A stretch of DNA of 64,000 bases. It comes from Burkholderia pyrrocinia. GTDB lineage: Bacteria; Pseudomonadota; Gammaproteobacteria; Burkholderiales; Burkholderiaceae. The notes beneath the pieces were generated by a model. The model worked only from the letters and a program-made list of their open reading frames with translations. It ran no database searches and was not told the origin of the DNA. The position numbers and the translations under genes were made by a program. The stretch's first letter is position 1. Each line of letters begins with the position of its first letter. The stretch is taken from contig NZ_CP011504.1 of the NCBI RefSeq assembly GCF_001028665.1, positions 1,240,001 through 1,304,000 of the forward strand. The letters are read 5' to 3'. Below are positions 16,245 to 24,557 of the stretch, one piece after another.

Positions 16245-17075
16245 TCAGATCGCCGGCTTCTCTTCGTCCACCCACACCCCGTCGAATCCGAACGAAACCG
16301 GCCCGCTCAGGAGCACGCTGCCGGCGCCGTCCCATCGAACGGTGACGTCGCCGCCGTCGCAGGTCACCCGCACCGTATCGTCGAGCAGCCCGCGCCGGAT
16401 GCCGTTGACGACCGCACCGCACGAACACGATCCCGAACCGAGCGGCACGCCGCCGCCGCGCTCCCAGATGCGCAGGCGAATATGCGTGCGATCGATGACC
16501 TGAACGAAATGCACGTTGGTTTTCTGCGGAAACAGCGGATGCGCTTCGATGGCGGGGCCGAGTGCCGCGACGTCGATCGTGTGGAGGTCGTCGACGAAGA
16601 ACGTGCAATGCGGGTTGCCCATGTTGCAGGCGGCCGGCGCGCCGGGCAGCGGCAGCGCGAGAGTGTCGAGTGCGTCGGCGACCGGCACGTCCCGCCAGCC
16701 GGTGAGCGGCGTGCCCATCTCGACGGTGATCAGGCCGTTCGTCTCCCTCGAACACACGAGATACCCGCGGCGGGTCCGCAGCACGAGCGACGCCATGCCG
16801 GTTTCCCGCATCAGTTGCCACGCGACGCCGCGCGTTGCGCTGCCGCAGGTGTCGAGCGGCGAGCCGTCGGCGTTCCAGAACGCGACGCGGGCCGCCGCGT
16901 CGTCGCAGTCCGACACGACGGCAAGCTGGTTGAAGCCGATGCCTCTGTGCCGGTCGCCCATGCGCCGCACGAGGTCGCGATCGAGGCGGGGCGCGCCATC
17001 CTGATCCTGACCGCGCAGGTCGACGATGACGAAGTCATCGCCGTTTGCGTTCATCTTCTGAAATCCGATCGGCAT
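16245..17075 (-). CDS. Diaminopimelate epimerase family protein (DapF paralogue)
   Basis: 276 residues from the ATG at 17075, the normal DapF length. Both catalytic cysteines of the cofactor-independent racemase fold are retained, in altered contexts: GSPLDTCGSATRG (usually MCGNGAR) and LGSGSCSCGAVV (usually GTGAC). Other DapF blocks are FQKMNANGDDFVIVDLRG at the start, AACNMGNPHCTFFV, and RLRIWERGGGVPLGSG. The changed binding-site residues suggest a paralogue, perhaps with another amino-acid substrate, rather than the essential lysine/peptidoglycan enzyme. It stands alone, without dap genes. Confidence 0.75.
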   Translation of the reverse strand: MPIGFQKMNANGDDFVIVDLRGQDQDGAPRLDRDLVRRMGDRHRGIGFNQLAVVSDCDDAAARVAFWNADGSPLDTCGSATRGVAWQLMRETGMASLVLRTRRGYLVCSRETNGLITVEMGTPLTGWRDVPVADALDTLALPLPGAPAACNMGNPHCTFFVDDLHTIDVAALGPAIEAHPLFPQKTNVHFVQVIDRTHIRLRIWERGGGVPLGSGSCSCGAVVNGIRRGLLDDTVRVTCDGGDVTVRWDGAGSVLLSGPVSFGFDGVWVDEEKPAI

Positions 17076-17311
17076 GGCGGTTCCGGCAGGGAGACAGGCG
17101 AACACTGTACGTGACTCGCCGTTCCCGATCAATCGCATGCCGGACCGGCGGTTTGCATAAATTTGTTCTTGTCGCGGCTGCGTCGATAGGGCGCCTGCTG
17201 GGGTTCCTTCCCTTGCGTTCCTGTCGGGCTGCATGGAGGGGTGCAGGCGATCGCCGCGTCGAGGGACGACGCCAGGACCTCGAGCGCCCATTCACATGAT
17301 GGCTTTTTCGT

Positions 17312-17845
17312 TAAAACCGCCTCTATTCCAGGGGATTCGGTGATTTCATCCGGATTCGTCGACAGCGCATCGCTCGACGCGTCGTTTCAGTCCCCGAATT
17401 TCGCTCGCTCACCCAGGTATTCGACGTGCTGGCCACCGCCACGCCGCCGAATCCGTGCAAGCTGCCGATCAGCCATACGGGAGCGGGCAATCTCGGCATC
17501 GGCGGCGGCGGATCGGTCACCGTTCCGAACAAATGCGACGTGTTGTCGAACGGCATCTCGCTCGGCAATTGCGCGGCCTCCGCGAAGCCGACCATCGGCT
17601 TGCACGACAAGGCCGCACAACCGAACGCGGACAAGACGCTGTTGCAGTTGAGCGCGGCGGCAGCTCGCGCGGTGGCGCAGGGTTTCAACCTCGTGATGAC
17701 CGAGGCATCGACCGGCGAGTGGATTGCCTGTGGCGATCCGGTGAGTGCCGGGCAGTACCCGATGAAGCGCGTGGGCAACATGGCGACGATTCCGCTGCGC
17801 GCGCAATACATCCGTACCGGCGCCGCCGAGTTTACGTTTCCGTGA
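17312..17845 (+). pseudogene. Possible 5'-truncated fimbrial/adhesin-type pilin fragment
   Basis: The frame opens after a TAA near 17312 and runs to 17845 with no ATG and no ribosome site; a GTG at 17426 is the first possible start. The C-terminal 140 residues look like a pilin or tip-adhesin beta-sandwich: several cysteines (PCKLP, NKCDVL, GNCAAS, IACGDP) and a final IPLRAQYIRTGAAEFTF that resembles the donor-strand region of type 1 pilins but is shorter than normal. No chaperone or usher lies nearby. I read it as a decayed fimbrial gene; a short intact secreted protein is the alternative. Confidence 0.4.
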
Positions 17846-17905
17846 GGGCGGCTCGATTCGCGGGCCGCGCCCTGCGAGATGGGGGTATGTCGATGCAATG
17901 CGAGA

Positions 17906-18457
17906 TCACAGCATGCGCTTCAACACATCGTTCTTCGACACGAAATGATGCTTGAGCGCGGCACCGGCATGCGCCGCCACCAGGGCCGCCAGCGTGTAGC
18001 AGGCGATCTTGTGGAGGGCGAACCAGTGCTCCGTCACCGGCCCTGCCGAGAACGGCGTCTTCACGAATACCGTCCAGAACAGCCAGTACCCTTCGGGCAC
18101 CATCAGGTAGCCGCTCACGAGGACAACGGCGATGAGCGCATAGATCAGCGAATGCACCAGATGCGCGACCGCACGTTGCTTTTCCGGAATCGACTGAAGA
18201 TCCGGCGGCGCCTTGCGGAAGAACGACCAGAGATACCGCAGCGGAAACAGCGCGATCAGGCAGGTCGCGAGCGACATGTTGAGCGTCGACACGAAGCCCC
18301 AGATCGCCGGTTGCGTGATGAAGTGAAGCGAGATGCCGGCAACCATCGTGTAGAGAATGATGGCCGCGAAGATCCAGTGCATCGCGCGGGAGAGCCGATC
18401 GTATCGGCGGACCTGCGGTGATCGGTGCCGCACGTGCGGCAGGGAAACGGAAGACAT
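17906..18457 (-). CDS. Cytochrome b561-type membrane protein
   Basis: 183 residues with four hydrophobic helices: MHWIFAAIILYTMVAGISLHF, STLNMSLATCLIALFPLRYLW, VHSLIYALIAVVLVSGYLMV and FALHKIACYTLAALVAAHAGAAL. Histidines at the helix ends (HW near 27, H in AHLVHSL, HW.ALHK, H in AAHAG) are the expected ligands for two b hemes. Such proteins pass electrons from quinol to other redox partners. Upstream, at 18550-18564, is a copy of the TTGA-type site shared with the chitinase, LPMO and secretion genes, which suggests it belongs to the same regulon. Confidence 0.88.
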   Translation of the reverse strand: MSSVSLPHVRHRSPQVRRYDRLSRAMHWIFAAIILYTMVAGISLHFITQPAIWGFVSTLNMSLATCLIALFPLRYLWSFFRKAPPDLQSIPEKQRAVAHLVHSLIYALIAVVLVSGYLMVPEGYWLFWTVFVKTPFSAGPVTEHWFALHKIACYTLAALVAAHAGAALKHHFVSKNDVLKRML

Positions 18458-18549
18458 GATTCAACATCCTTGATCGGGTGTCGATCGGTTGATCGACATG
18501 ATTTAAAGATGAGAATTATCTTGACCGTGCCGCGCGACGTAAAAGTTTA

Positions 18550-18564
18550 TGAAGGATTTCTCAA
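18550..18564 (-). promoter_or_regulatory. Shared regulon site A (cytochrome b561 gene)
   Basis: In the sense of the downstream gene the site reads TTGAGAAATCCTTCA, two TTSA-type half-sites 11 bp apart. It is 93 bp upstream of the start at 18457 and differs at one position from site B. Confidence 0.75.
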
Positions 18565-18619
18565 CGCGCGCGGCGCCTTCCCGTCACAGCCGCGCGGGCC
18601 GCGTTCGGCCGCGAACGGC

Positions 18620-19303
18620 TCAGGTCCGCTCGAGCCGGTACCCGTAGTTGTAGATCGTCGTGATGACGAGCCCGTTCTTCGGCCGCAGCCCGAGACTCCT
18701 GCGCAGCTTGCTCACGTAGGTTGCCAGAGTCGCGTCGTATTTCCGGTCGACGACGCCCCATACGTGCTTGATCATCATGTCCTTCGACACGATCCGGCCG
18801 ACACTCTCGAACAGCATCAGCGCGAGATCGAATTCGCGCCGGGCCAGTTCGACGGGCGCGCCGTCCACGGTGGCGACGTGCGTACCGGTGTCGAGCGCGA
18901 ATTTCCCGACCTCGACGATCTTCGCCCGCTGCGTTTCCGGATAGTACTTCCGCGCCTGGGCGCTCACGCGCGCGATCAGTTCGCGTTCGCGCAGCGGCTT
19001 GACGAGATAATCGTCGGCGCCATTGTTGAGGCCGAACACGATGTCGTCCTCGCCGTCGTGCTGCGTCATCATGATGATCGGCAGCGCGTCGGCGAACGAA
19101 TCGCGCGCCCAGCGCATCACGTCGATGCCCGACATGCCGGGTACGTCCCAGTCGAGCAGCAGCACGTCGACGCGCGTCGAGCGTACCAGTTCGACGAAGC
19201 TCTCGCCGTCGTGACGGACCTCGGTTTCGTAGCCGGCCTTCTCCAGCCAGCGGGCTACGACACCCGCCTGCGTCACGATGTCTTCCAGGATTGCAACGAT
19301 CAT
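18620..19303 (-). CDS. OmpR-family response regulator
   Basis: 227 residues from the ATG at 19303. The receiver domain has the acidic pair at residues 7-8 (LEDIV), phospho-acceptor Asp51 (LLLDWDVPGMSG), Thr80 and Lys102 (YLVKPLRERE). Residues 130-225 are an OmpR-type winged helix (ELARREFDLALMLFESVGRIVSKDMMIKHVWG ... SKLRRSLGLRPKNGLVITTIYNYGYRLE). It is the last gene of the secretion operon, 13 bp after the third minor pseudopilin, and has no kinase beside it. OmpR-type proteins bind 11-bp-spaced direct repeats, which is the geometry of the five shared sites. The likely partner is the CHASE2 kinase at 34129-36441. Confidence 0.92.
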   Translation of the reverse strand: MIVAILEDIVTQAGVVARWLEKAGYETEVRHDGESFVELVRSTRVDVLLLDWDVPGMSGIDVMRWARDSFADALPIIMMTQHDGEDDIVFGLNNGADDYLVKPLRERELIARVSAQARKYYPETQRAKIVEVGKFALDTGTHVATVDGAPVELARREFDLALMLFESVGRIVSKDMMIKHVWGVVDRKYDATLATYVSKLRRSLGLRPKNGLVITTIYNYGYRLERT

Positions 19304-19316
19304 GTTGTTTCCGCTT

Positions 19317-19850
19317 TCAGTGTGCGGCTCCGGTTGCCGACGTGCCGGCCGCGTTTGCAGCACCGTCGCCGGGCGCCGGCGGCAGGTAAACGAAAATCCA
19401 TTCGCCATATGTGTCGCGGTCGCCGAACGACTCGTATCGGACCGGGAACCCCTGGCGTTTCAGCGGCCGGCCGGCCGCTTCGCTGAACACGCCCATGATG
19501 CCGCCGTCCGGCGCCTTCACGAGCCCCCATTGGGTCGACCCGGTCAGCGGGTCGGCATACAGGCGTCGCAAATGGCGCTGGGTCGGCAAGGTCCGGCGAT
19601 CCTCCAGCAACGCGTCGAGCGACTCGGGATAGCGGTTTTGCCCCGCTGCGCCGTAGTAGCGTTCGATCGCCGCGCGATACTGGTCGCCGACGAACAGCAG
19701 CTCGGCTTCGCGGTCGCGTTGCTGAACGGTGCTCCAGATGCGCGTCGCCTCGGTCATCCCGAGACCGAGCGCCGCGACGAGCATCAGCACGCCGAGATAC
19801 GCGATGCCGCGTTGGGTGCGCGGGCGTTGCCGCAGGTTACCACGTCTCAT
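19317..19850 (-). CDS. Type II secretion-like minor pseudopilin (third)
   Basis: 177 residues. The N terminus has a prepilin-like cleavage site, RTQRG|IAYLGVLMLVAALGLGMTEATRIW: glycine before the cut, then a long hydrophobic helix. It lacks Glu at mature position 5 (Gly instead), the mark of a tip-type pseudopilin such as GspK. The globular part has ADPLTGSTQWGLVKAPDGGIMGVFSEA and YGEWIFVYLPPAP, typical of pseudopilins in related betaproteobacterial clusters. It overlaps the previous gene by 14 bp. It probably caps or initiates the pseudopilus. Confidence 0.82.
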   Translation of the reverse strand: MRRGNLRQRPRTQRGIAYLGVLMLVAALGLGMTEATRIWSTVQQRDREAELLFVGDQYRAAIERYYGAAGQNRYPESLDALLEDRRTLPTQRHLRRLYADPLTGSTQWGLVKAPDGGIMGVFSEAAGRPLKRQGFPVRYESFGDRDTYGEWIFVYLPPAPGDGAANAAGTSATGAAH

Positions 19851-20232
19851 AGCTGCTTCCGTCGAGCGCGTTTCCCTTTGCGCCGCTCTTGATGTCGGCC
19901 ACGCCGCCGCTGTCGCCGGCCAGAGCGCGCCACGAATTGCGCTTGCCCGTCACCGGGTCGAGCGGCACTTCACGCAGGTAGCGATTTTCGACGAGCGCCT
20001 CGAGCGAGGCCGGGTCGCGGCCGTGGTCGGCGCGATAATCGTCGATCGACTGGCGCAGCGTATTCAGGTTGTGGCGCAGCACGGTTTCCTTCGCGCGGTC
20101 GCCCTGCTTCAGATAGCCGGGCGCGACGAACGCGGTCAGCGCCGCGATGATCGCCATGACGACGAGCAGTTCGACGAGCGTGAAGCCGGCGGTGCGACGC
20201 GCACGTCTACCATTGGTTGTACGGGACGCCAT
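19837..20232 (-). CDS. GspG-like pseudopilin (second minor)
   Basis: 131 residues from the ATG at 20232, overlapping the previous gene by 26 bp. The prepilin site is canonical: RRTAG|FTLVELLVVMAIIAALTAFVAPGY with Glu5. The C-terminal half has the GspG-like RYLREVPLDPVTGKRNSWRAL calcium-loop-like segment. It should be processed and N-methylated by a prepilin peptidase, which is not encoded in this window. Confidence 0.88.
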   Translation of the reverse strand: MASRTTNGRRARRTAGFTLVELLVVMAIIAALTAFVAPGYLKQGDRAKETVLRHNLNTLRQSIDDYRADHGRDPASLEALVENRYLREVPLDPVTGKRNSWRALAGDSGGVADIKSGAKGNALDGSSYETW

Positions 20233-20695
20233 TGATGCCCTCCTTGCGGTTGGTGGAACGGATGTCGAACACGTCCTCGCCCGACGAAAAGGATGCCGGA
20301 TCGCTCGCGTAACTGCGCGTTTCCCACATTTCGTCGGGCGCCTTGCCGTCGCAATCGCACATCGGATCGGCGGGAATCTTGCGCAGGAAATACAGCCGCG
20401 CGCCGTTCGGGGACGTCTTGTCCTCGACGCCCTCGACCAGCGTGCGCAGATCCGGCGGATAGCCGCTCGCGTCGGCGCTGTGCTCGATCCGTCCTTCGCC
20501 GGCCGCCGCCTTGTAGGCATCGAGCGCCGACCGGATGACGACCAGCGCGCGGCGCAGCTCGGTTTCGTCGGCGCGGCGCCTGGCGAGATCGGTCAGCGGC
20601 AAGGCGACGGTGGCGAGCAGCGCAAGCAGCGTCAGCGCGACCATCATCTCGATCAGCGTGAAGCCGCGCGCGCGGCGGCGCCGTGCGGCGCTCAT
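20207..20695 (-). CDS. GspG/PulG-like pseudopilin (first minor)
   Basis: 162 residues starting in an ATGA overlap with the secretin stop. The canonical prepilin site is ARG|FTLIEMMVALTLLALLATVALP with Glu5. The globular domain is longer than in GspG and has a DPMCDCDGKAPDEMWETRSYASDP insert with two cysteines, probably a metal or disulfide site. It ends GVPYNQW. It is one of three consecutive minor pseudopilin genes, taking the place of gspHIJK in a canonical cluster. Confidence 0.88.
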   Translation of the reverse strand: MSAARRRRARGFTLIEMMVALTLLALLATVALPLTDLARRRADETELRRALVVIRSALDAYKAAAGEGRIEHSADASGYPPDLRTLVEGVEDKTSPNGARLYFLRKIPADPMCDCDGKAPDEMWETRSYASDPASFSSGEDVFDIRSTNRKEGINGVPYNQW

Positions 20696-22980
20696 GCGAC
20701 GCTCCAGGGGCTGGGCAGCCGTCCGGGCGCATCGGCGTGCAGGGTCGATCCGGGCACGGCGCCGCCGTTGATGGACGCCACGAACGACACCAGCGAGCCG
20801 ATCAGCGAGCGCACCATGGCCAGCAGCCCGCGCTTTTCGGTCGCGGACGCCGCCACGTCGGCCGGCAGGTCCGCCGCCGCGACGACGGCGGCCTCGGCCT
20901 TCGGCGGCGGCACGGCGCGCGTGGCCGAGGCGGGCTCGATCGCATGCGCGCGAGGCAGCGGCAAGGCGGCCGCTTCTGCACGCACACGCATCATGCTGCC
21001 GCCTTTCATCGTGGGCCTGCCCGATACGGCCCCGGCGTCGCCCGATTCTTCAGCCGGGGAGGCTTCAGCGCCCGGCGCGGTATCGACGGCCTCGTCCGGG
21101 CCCGGTTGCGCGGCAGGCGCGGCGTTCGTGACGGGTGCAGCCGGTTCGATCGGCGCATCGAGATCCGGGGCGTTCGACGAAGCCGACGAAGCCGACGAAG
21201 CCGTCGGGGCCGGTGCGGCCGATGCGGATTCGAGCGTCAGCGCCTCGGTCGTCACGCGCGTCTCGGTCCCCGACAGGAACGTGGTGACGGCCGACGTCGG
21301 CAGGTCGAGGTTGCGCTCGATGTGCGGAGTAATCAGCAGCACGATTTCCGAGCGCTCGTTGCTGCGGCCGTTCGAGCCGAACAGGCGGCCGACGACGGGC
21401 AGGCCCGACATGCCGGGCAGACCCGAGACGTTCTCGATCTCGTTGCGCTTGACGAGGCCGGCGAGGATCTGCGTTTCGCCGTTTCGCGCGGTCATCAGGG
21501 TTTCCGCATTGCGCGTCCCGAGCGAATAGGCGACGAGGCCGGTCTTGGTCGTTTCCTTCGACAGGATGCTGCTGACTTCCATGTTGACCTTCACGCTGAC
21601 CTCGTCGTCGAGGCTGATGCGCGGCTCCACCTTCAGCATCAGGCCGACGTCCTGGTAGCTGACGGATTCCGTGACGACGCCGTTGGCGTTCGTGGTCGTG
21701 ACGATCGGCACGCGTTCGCCGATCTTGATGTTGGCCTTCTCCATGTTGCGTACGCGGATCTTCGGATTCGCGAGCGTCTTGGTCTTGCCCTGCTTCTGCA
21801 GCATGTCGATCGCGAGCGACAGCGCGCCGGATTCGCTGGATACGCCGATCCGGTCGCGGTTCAGGCGCAGCAGGTCGCCGAGCGTCAGCGCCGCGCCCTC
21901 CGCGCCGCCGAGCGCGCCGAACTGGACGCGGCCCGGGTACTGGACGCCGAGATCGAGGCTGTCGTTCATGTTGACCTCCAGCACCTGCACGTCGAGCGTG
22001 ACTTCGGACTGGGGGATGTCCAGCCCCATCACGACGCGCTCGGCCACCTGGATCGTTTCGGGTGTGTCGCGCAGGACGACCGCGTTGACACGCTCGTCCA
22101 CGTAGATGTCCTTCGGCTTGATCATCTGGCGCAGTGCCGCCATCACCGATTTCGCGTCCGCGTGCGACAGGAAGAAGGTGCGCAGCGCGAACTCGGTGTA
22201 GGTGCGGCTTTTCTCCGGCTGCGACGGGTAGACGAGCAGCGTGTGCTTGTCGAGCACCTTCTTCTCGAGCTGGTTCGTGCGCAGCAGCAGGTTGATCGCA
22301 TCCTCGGCGGTGGTGCGCTCGGCGAACAGTGTGGCGGGCTGGTTGGTATCGACGTCGCGGTCGAACACGAAGTTCACGCCGGACACGCGCGAGATCACGT
22401 CGAAGATGTTCGACATCGGTTGCTGCTTGAAATTGAGCGAAACCGGCTTGCGCAGCGCGTCGGACAGTTGCGGGCGCACGGGACGGCTCGCCTGCGACGC
22501 GCGCAGCAGCGCATCGCGCAGCCGCTTGGCTTCCGCGTGGTTCGGCTGTTCGGCAAGGATGCGCCGCGCGATCTCGAGGGCTTCCTGCGGTTGCTCGCCG
22601 CGGATGCGCTGTGCGCGCGACAGCTCGACCGCCATTTGCTGGCGGCGCTTGACCTGCTCGAGTTCCTGACGGGCGCGCAGATTGCCGGCGTCCTCGGCCA
22701 AGACGTTGTTCAGGTGATCGATCGCCGCGCTGTGGTTGCCCTGTGCGTTTTGCCGGTCGGCGGCCTTCAGCTCGGCGCGCACGTATTCCTGCCGCGTGAG
22801 TTCGAGGGACGTGGCGATCCGGATGTCTTCCGGTGCGGCTTCCTTCTGCTGCTGGAGCGTGCCGAGGCGTTCGGCGGATGTTCCGGCGGTGGCGGGCGGG
22901 CTGCCGGCCGGGAGGCTCGAGCATCCCGCCAGCGCCAGCGCCGAGGTCAGGAGCAATAGACTGATGGTTCGTTTCATCAT
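20692..22980 (-). CDS. Outer-membrane secretin, lipoprotein (GspD/PilQ/MshL type)
   Basis: 762 residues. It begins with a lipoprotein signal (MMKRTISLLLLTSALALAGC). Residues 40-170 are TPR-like helices (AAIDHLNNVLAEDAGNLRARQELEQ, ALEIARRILAEQPNHAEAKRLRDALL). A short N-domain follows (KPVSLNFKQQPMSNIFDVISRVSGVNFVFD), then one N1-type domain and the secretin core with VPIVTTT, NGETQILAGLVKRNEIENVSGLPGMSGLPVVGRLFGS and EIVLLITPHI. It thus resembles MshL/PilQ-like lipoprotein secretins more than canonical GspD with its N0-N3 stack. Beyond the core is a 205-residue Ala/Pro/Ser-rich tail ending in an amphipathic helix (GLLAMVRSLIGSLVSFVASI), which is unusual. Confidence 0.9.
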   Translation of the reverse strand: MMKRTISLLLLTSALALAGCSSLPAGSPPATAGTSAERLGTLQQQKEAAPEDIRIATSLELTRQEYVRAELKAADRQNAQGNHSAAIDHLNNVLAEDAGNLRARQELEQVKRRQQMAVELSRAQRIRGEQPQEALEIARRILAEQPNHAEAKRLRDALLRASQASRPVRPQLSDALRKPVSLNFKQQPMSNIFDVISRVSGVNFVFDRDVDTNQPATLFAERTTAEDAINLLLRTNQLEKKVLDKHTLLVYPSQPEKSRTYTEFALRTFFLSHADAKSVMAALRQMIKPKDIYVDERVNAVVLRDTPETIQVAERVVMGLDIPQSEVTLDVQVLEVNMNDSLDLGVQYPGRVQFGALGGAEGAALTLGDLLRLNRDRIGVSSESGALSLAIDMLQKQGKTKTLANPKIRVRNMEKANIKIGERVPIVTTTNANGVVTESVSYQDVGLMLKVEPRISLDDEVSVKVNMEVSSILSKETTKTGLVAYSLGTRNAETLMTARNGETQILAGLVKRNEIENVSGLPGMSGLPVVGRLFGSNGRSNERSEIVLLITPHIERNLDLPTSAVTTFLSGTETRVTTEALTLESASAAPAPTASSASSASSNAPDLDAPIEPAAPVTNAAPAAQPGPDEAVDTAPGAEASPAEESGDAGAVSGRPTMKGGSMMRVRAEAAALPLPRAHAIEPASATRAVPPPKAEAAVVAAADLPADVAASATEKRGLLAMVRSLIGSLVSFVASINGGAVPGSTLHADAPGRLPSPWSVA

Positions 22981-23008
22981 GGTGTTCGATAGAAGTTCGA
23001 TTCGCAAT

Positions 23009-23479
23009 TCAATGGGTCGGCGACGGCGGCGACAGCTCGATGTCCGAGCCGTTTCGGGTCATGACGACCGGACCTGTTTCGCCCAGCGTTTTCAGCCGGT
23101 AGCCGTCGGCGATCTCGCCGCCCGGCAATACGGCATCGCGGACACCGCAGCGGCGTCCGCACAGCAGGAATGTCTTGCCGTCGCCTTCCAGCACGACGAT
23201 GCGCTGTCCTTGCGTGCGCCATTCGCCGGCAATCTCGAACGGCATCGGCGGCGCGGCGGCGGCGTCGATCGGATCGCTCAGCGCTGGCGGCTCCGCCGCG
23301 GGCGGTTCGACAGGGTCGGGCGTGGCGGGGGGCGCGTCTTCCGCGCCGAGCGACACCCAGTTTTGGGCCGGGAACACGTCGACGATGCGCGGCTGGTCGA
23401 CGGACTCGTGCGCGAGGCTGCCGCCGGCGGCGGCAACGGCCAGCGCCGCCGCGACGCGTATGAAGATGCGGCGCATCAT
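23009..23479 (-). CDS. PilP/GspC-like periplasmic connector
   Basis: 156 residues. An N-terminal hydrophobic segment (RIFIRVAAALAVAAAGGSLA) is followed by a proline-rich linker (APPATPDPVEPPAAEPPALSDP) and a small beta domain: PFEIAGEWRTQGQRIVVLEGDGKTFLLC ... GYRLKTLGETGPVVMTRNGSDIEL. That is the layout of GspC homology-region and PilP domains, which link the inner platform to the secretin N-domains. It contains a CGRRC pair not typical of GspC. From memory, some databases give such genes the odd name 'secretion system X translation initiation factor', which the sequence does not support. Confidence 0.75.
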   Translation of the reverse strand: MMRRIFIRVAAALAVAAAGGSLAHESVDQPRIVDVFPAQNWVSLGAEDAPPATPDPVEPPAAEPPALSDPIDAAAAPPMPFEIAGEWRTQGQRIVVLEGDGKTFLLCGRRCGVRDAVLPGGEIADGYRLKTLGETGPVVMTRNGSDIELSPPSPTH

Positions 23480-24030
23480 GCGTCGGGCCCCAGCAGGCTG
23501 ACCCGCAGATCGACGTTGACGACGGGGCTGTCGATCTTTTCGCGCTCGATCGTGACGCTCTCGATACGCACCATCGGCTGGTCGGCGATTTTCCGCATCG
23601 CTTCGCGCAATCCGGCGTAGCTGCCGCTCAGCGCGATGCTGATCGTGAGCCGTCGCAGCTTGCCCTTCACCTCGGCCTCGCGCCGGTAGGTCGCGTGCTT
23701 CCGTTCCAGGCCGTTCTGCGACAGGATCTCGAACAGCGAATACGCCTGCTCGCGGCTGCGCAGCTGCTGGACGTCCTGCAGCGTCATGCCGCTGTCGCCG
23801 GCCTTCGGGCCGGGCTTGGGCAACGCGGCCAGATCCTTGGCGAGCGCGCCGCGCGTCGCGTCGAGTCGCGTGCCGCCCGGTTGGATATAAAGCGCGTGCA
23901 GGCCGAGCAGGCCGACGACCGCGCCGGCCGCCAGCAGCCCGGGCACGCCGAGCTTGCGGGTCGCGACATAGCGCCCCCAGCGCAACCGCGCAGCAAGCGC
24001 CGTTTTGTCGAGTGCATTCAGGTGGGTCAT
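23476..24030 (-). CDS. PilO/GspM-like inner-membrane platform protein
   Basis: 184 residues: a short cytoplasmic N terminus, one transmembrane helix (GVPGLLAAGAVVGLLGLHALYI), a linker and a ferredoxin-like periplasmic domain (KGKLRRLTISIALSGSYAGLREAMRKIADQPMVRIESVTIEREK). This is the PilO/GspM layout. It overlaps both neighbours by 4 bp, so all platform genes are translationally coupled. Confidence 0.78.
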   Translation of the reverse strand: MTHLNALDKTALAARLRWGRYVATRKLGVPGLLAAGAVVGLLGLHALYIQPGGTRLDATRGALAKDLAALPKPGPKAGDSGMTLQDVQQLRSREQAYSLFEILSQNGLERKHATYRREAEVKGKLRRLTISIALSGSYAGLREAMRKIADQPMVRIESVTIEREKIDSPVVNVDLRVSLLGPDA

Positions 24031-24557
24031 GGATGTTCGATGCTCAGGCTGAAGTGAAAAATGGCCTTGCCGTCCTCGGTCTTCATCCGATGCTGGAGCA
24101 GGCCGATCATGCGGTCCGGATGGCGGTCGTGCAGGCGGTCGACGAACAGGTAGATGTGCGACAGCTCCGCGGCACCGCCTTCGATGCGCGCCTCGCGGCC
24201 CGCCTTGTCCACCGTCAGCGACTTCAGCGCGATCTGTGGGGTCCAGGCGTGCTCGATCCAGTCGATCACCGACAGGCCGGATCCCTTGTCGGTCATCGTC
24301 TGTTCGGCCAGCACGCGCTCGATGCGCCGCTGCTCGGGCGTCTTGGCCTTCTCCCGCCGCTGTTCGCGCTCGATGACGCGCTGACGCTGCTCGATGCGCT
24401 TCTCGACCTGCTCGACATCGTCACGCAGTGCTTCGACGCGGTTCCATTCGCTGCCGGCGAAGAGCCCGGTAGCCAGCGCGCAGCACAGCGCGATGCCGGC
24501 CCACGGCGTCAGGCGCGTGCGCGACGCGACGAAGTTCAGTTCCGACAGGCGCTTCAT
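24027..24557 (-). CDS. PilN-like inner-membrane platform protein
   Basis: 176 residues from the ATG at 24557. It has one transmembrane helix (AGIALCCALATGLFAGSEW), then a long charged helix (LRDDVEQVEKRIEQRQRVIEREQRREKAKTPEQRRIERVLAEQ) and a compact C-terminal alpha/beta domain (IALKSLTVDKAGREARIEGGAAELSHIYLFVDRLHD). In type IV pilus systems PilN joins cytoplasmic PilM to PilO. Gene order M-N-O-P is conserved here. Confidence 0.75.
   Translation of the reverse strand: MKRLSELNFVASRTRLTPWAGIALCCALATGLFAGSEWNRVEALRDDVEQVEKRIEQRQRVIEREQRREKAKTPEQRRIERVLAEQTMTDKGSGLSVIDWIEHAWTPQIALKSLTVDKAGREARIEGGAAELSHIYLFVDRLHDRHPDRMIGLLQHRMKTEDGKAIFHFSLSIEHP

Noticed and set aside
20683..22959. A 758-codon plus-strand open frame opposite the secretin gene
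   Set aside because: Its protein is Arg/Asp/His/Val-rich and lacks any domain; the minus-strand frame encodes an unmistakable secretin. Such long antisense frames are typical of high-GC DNA.
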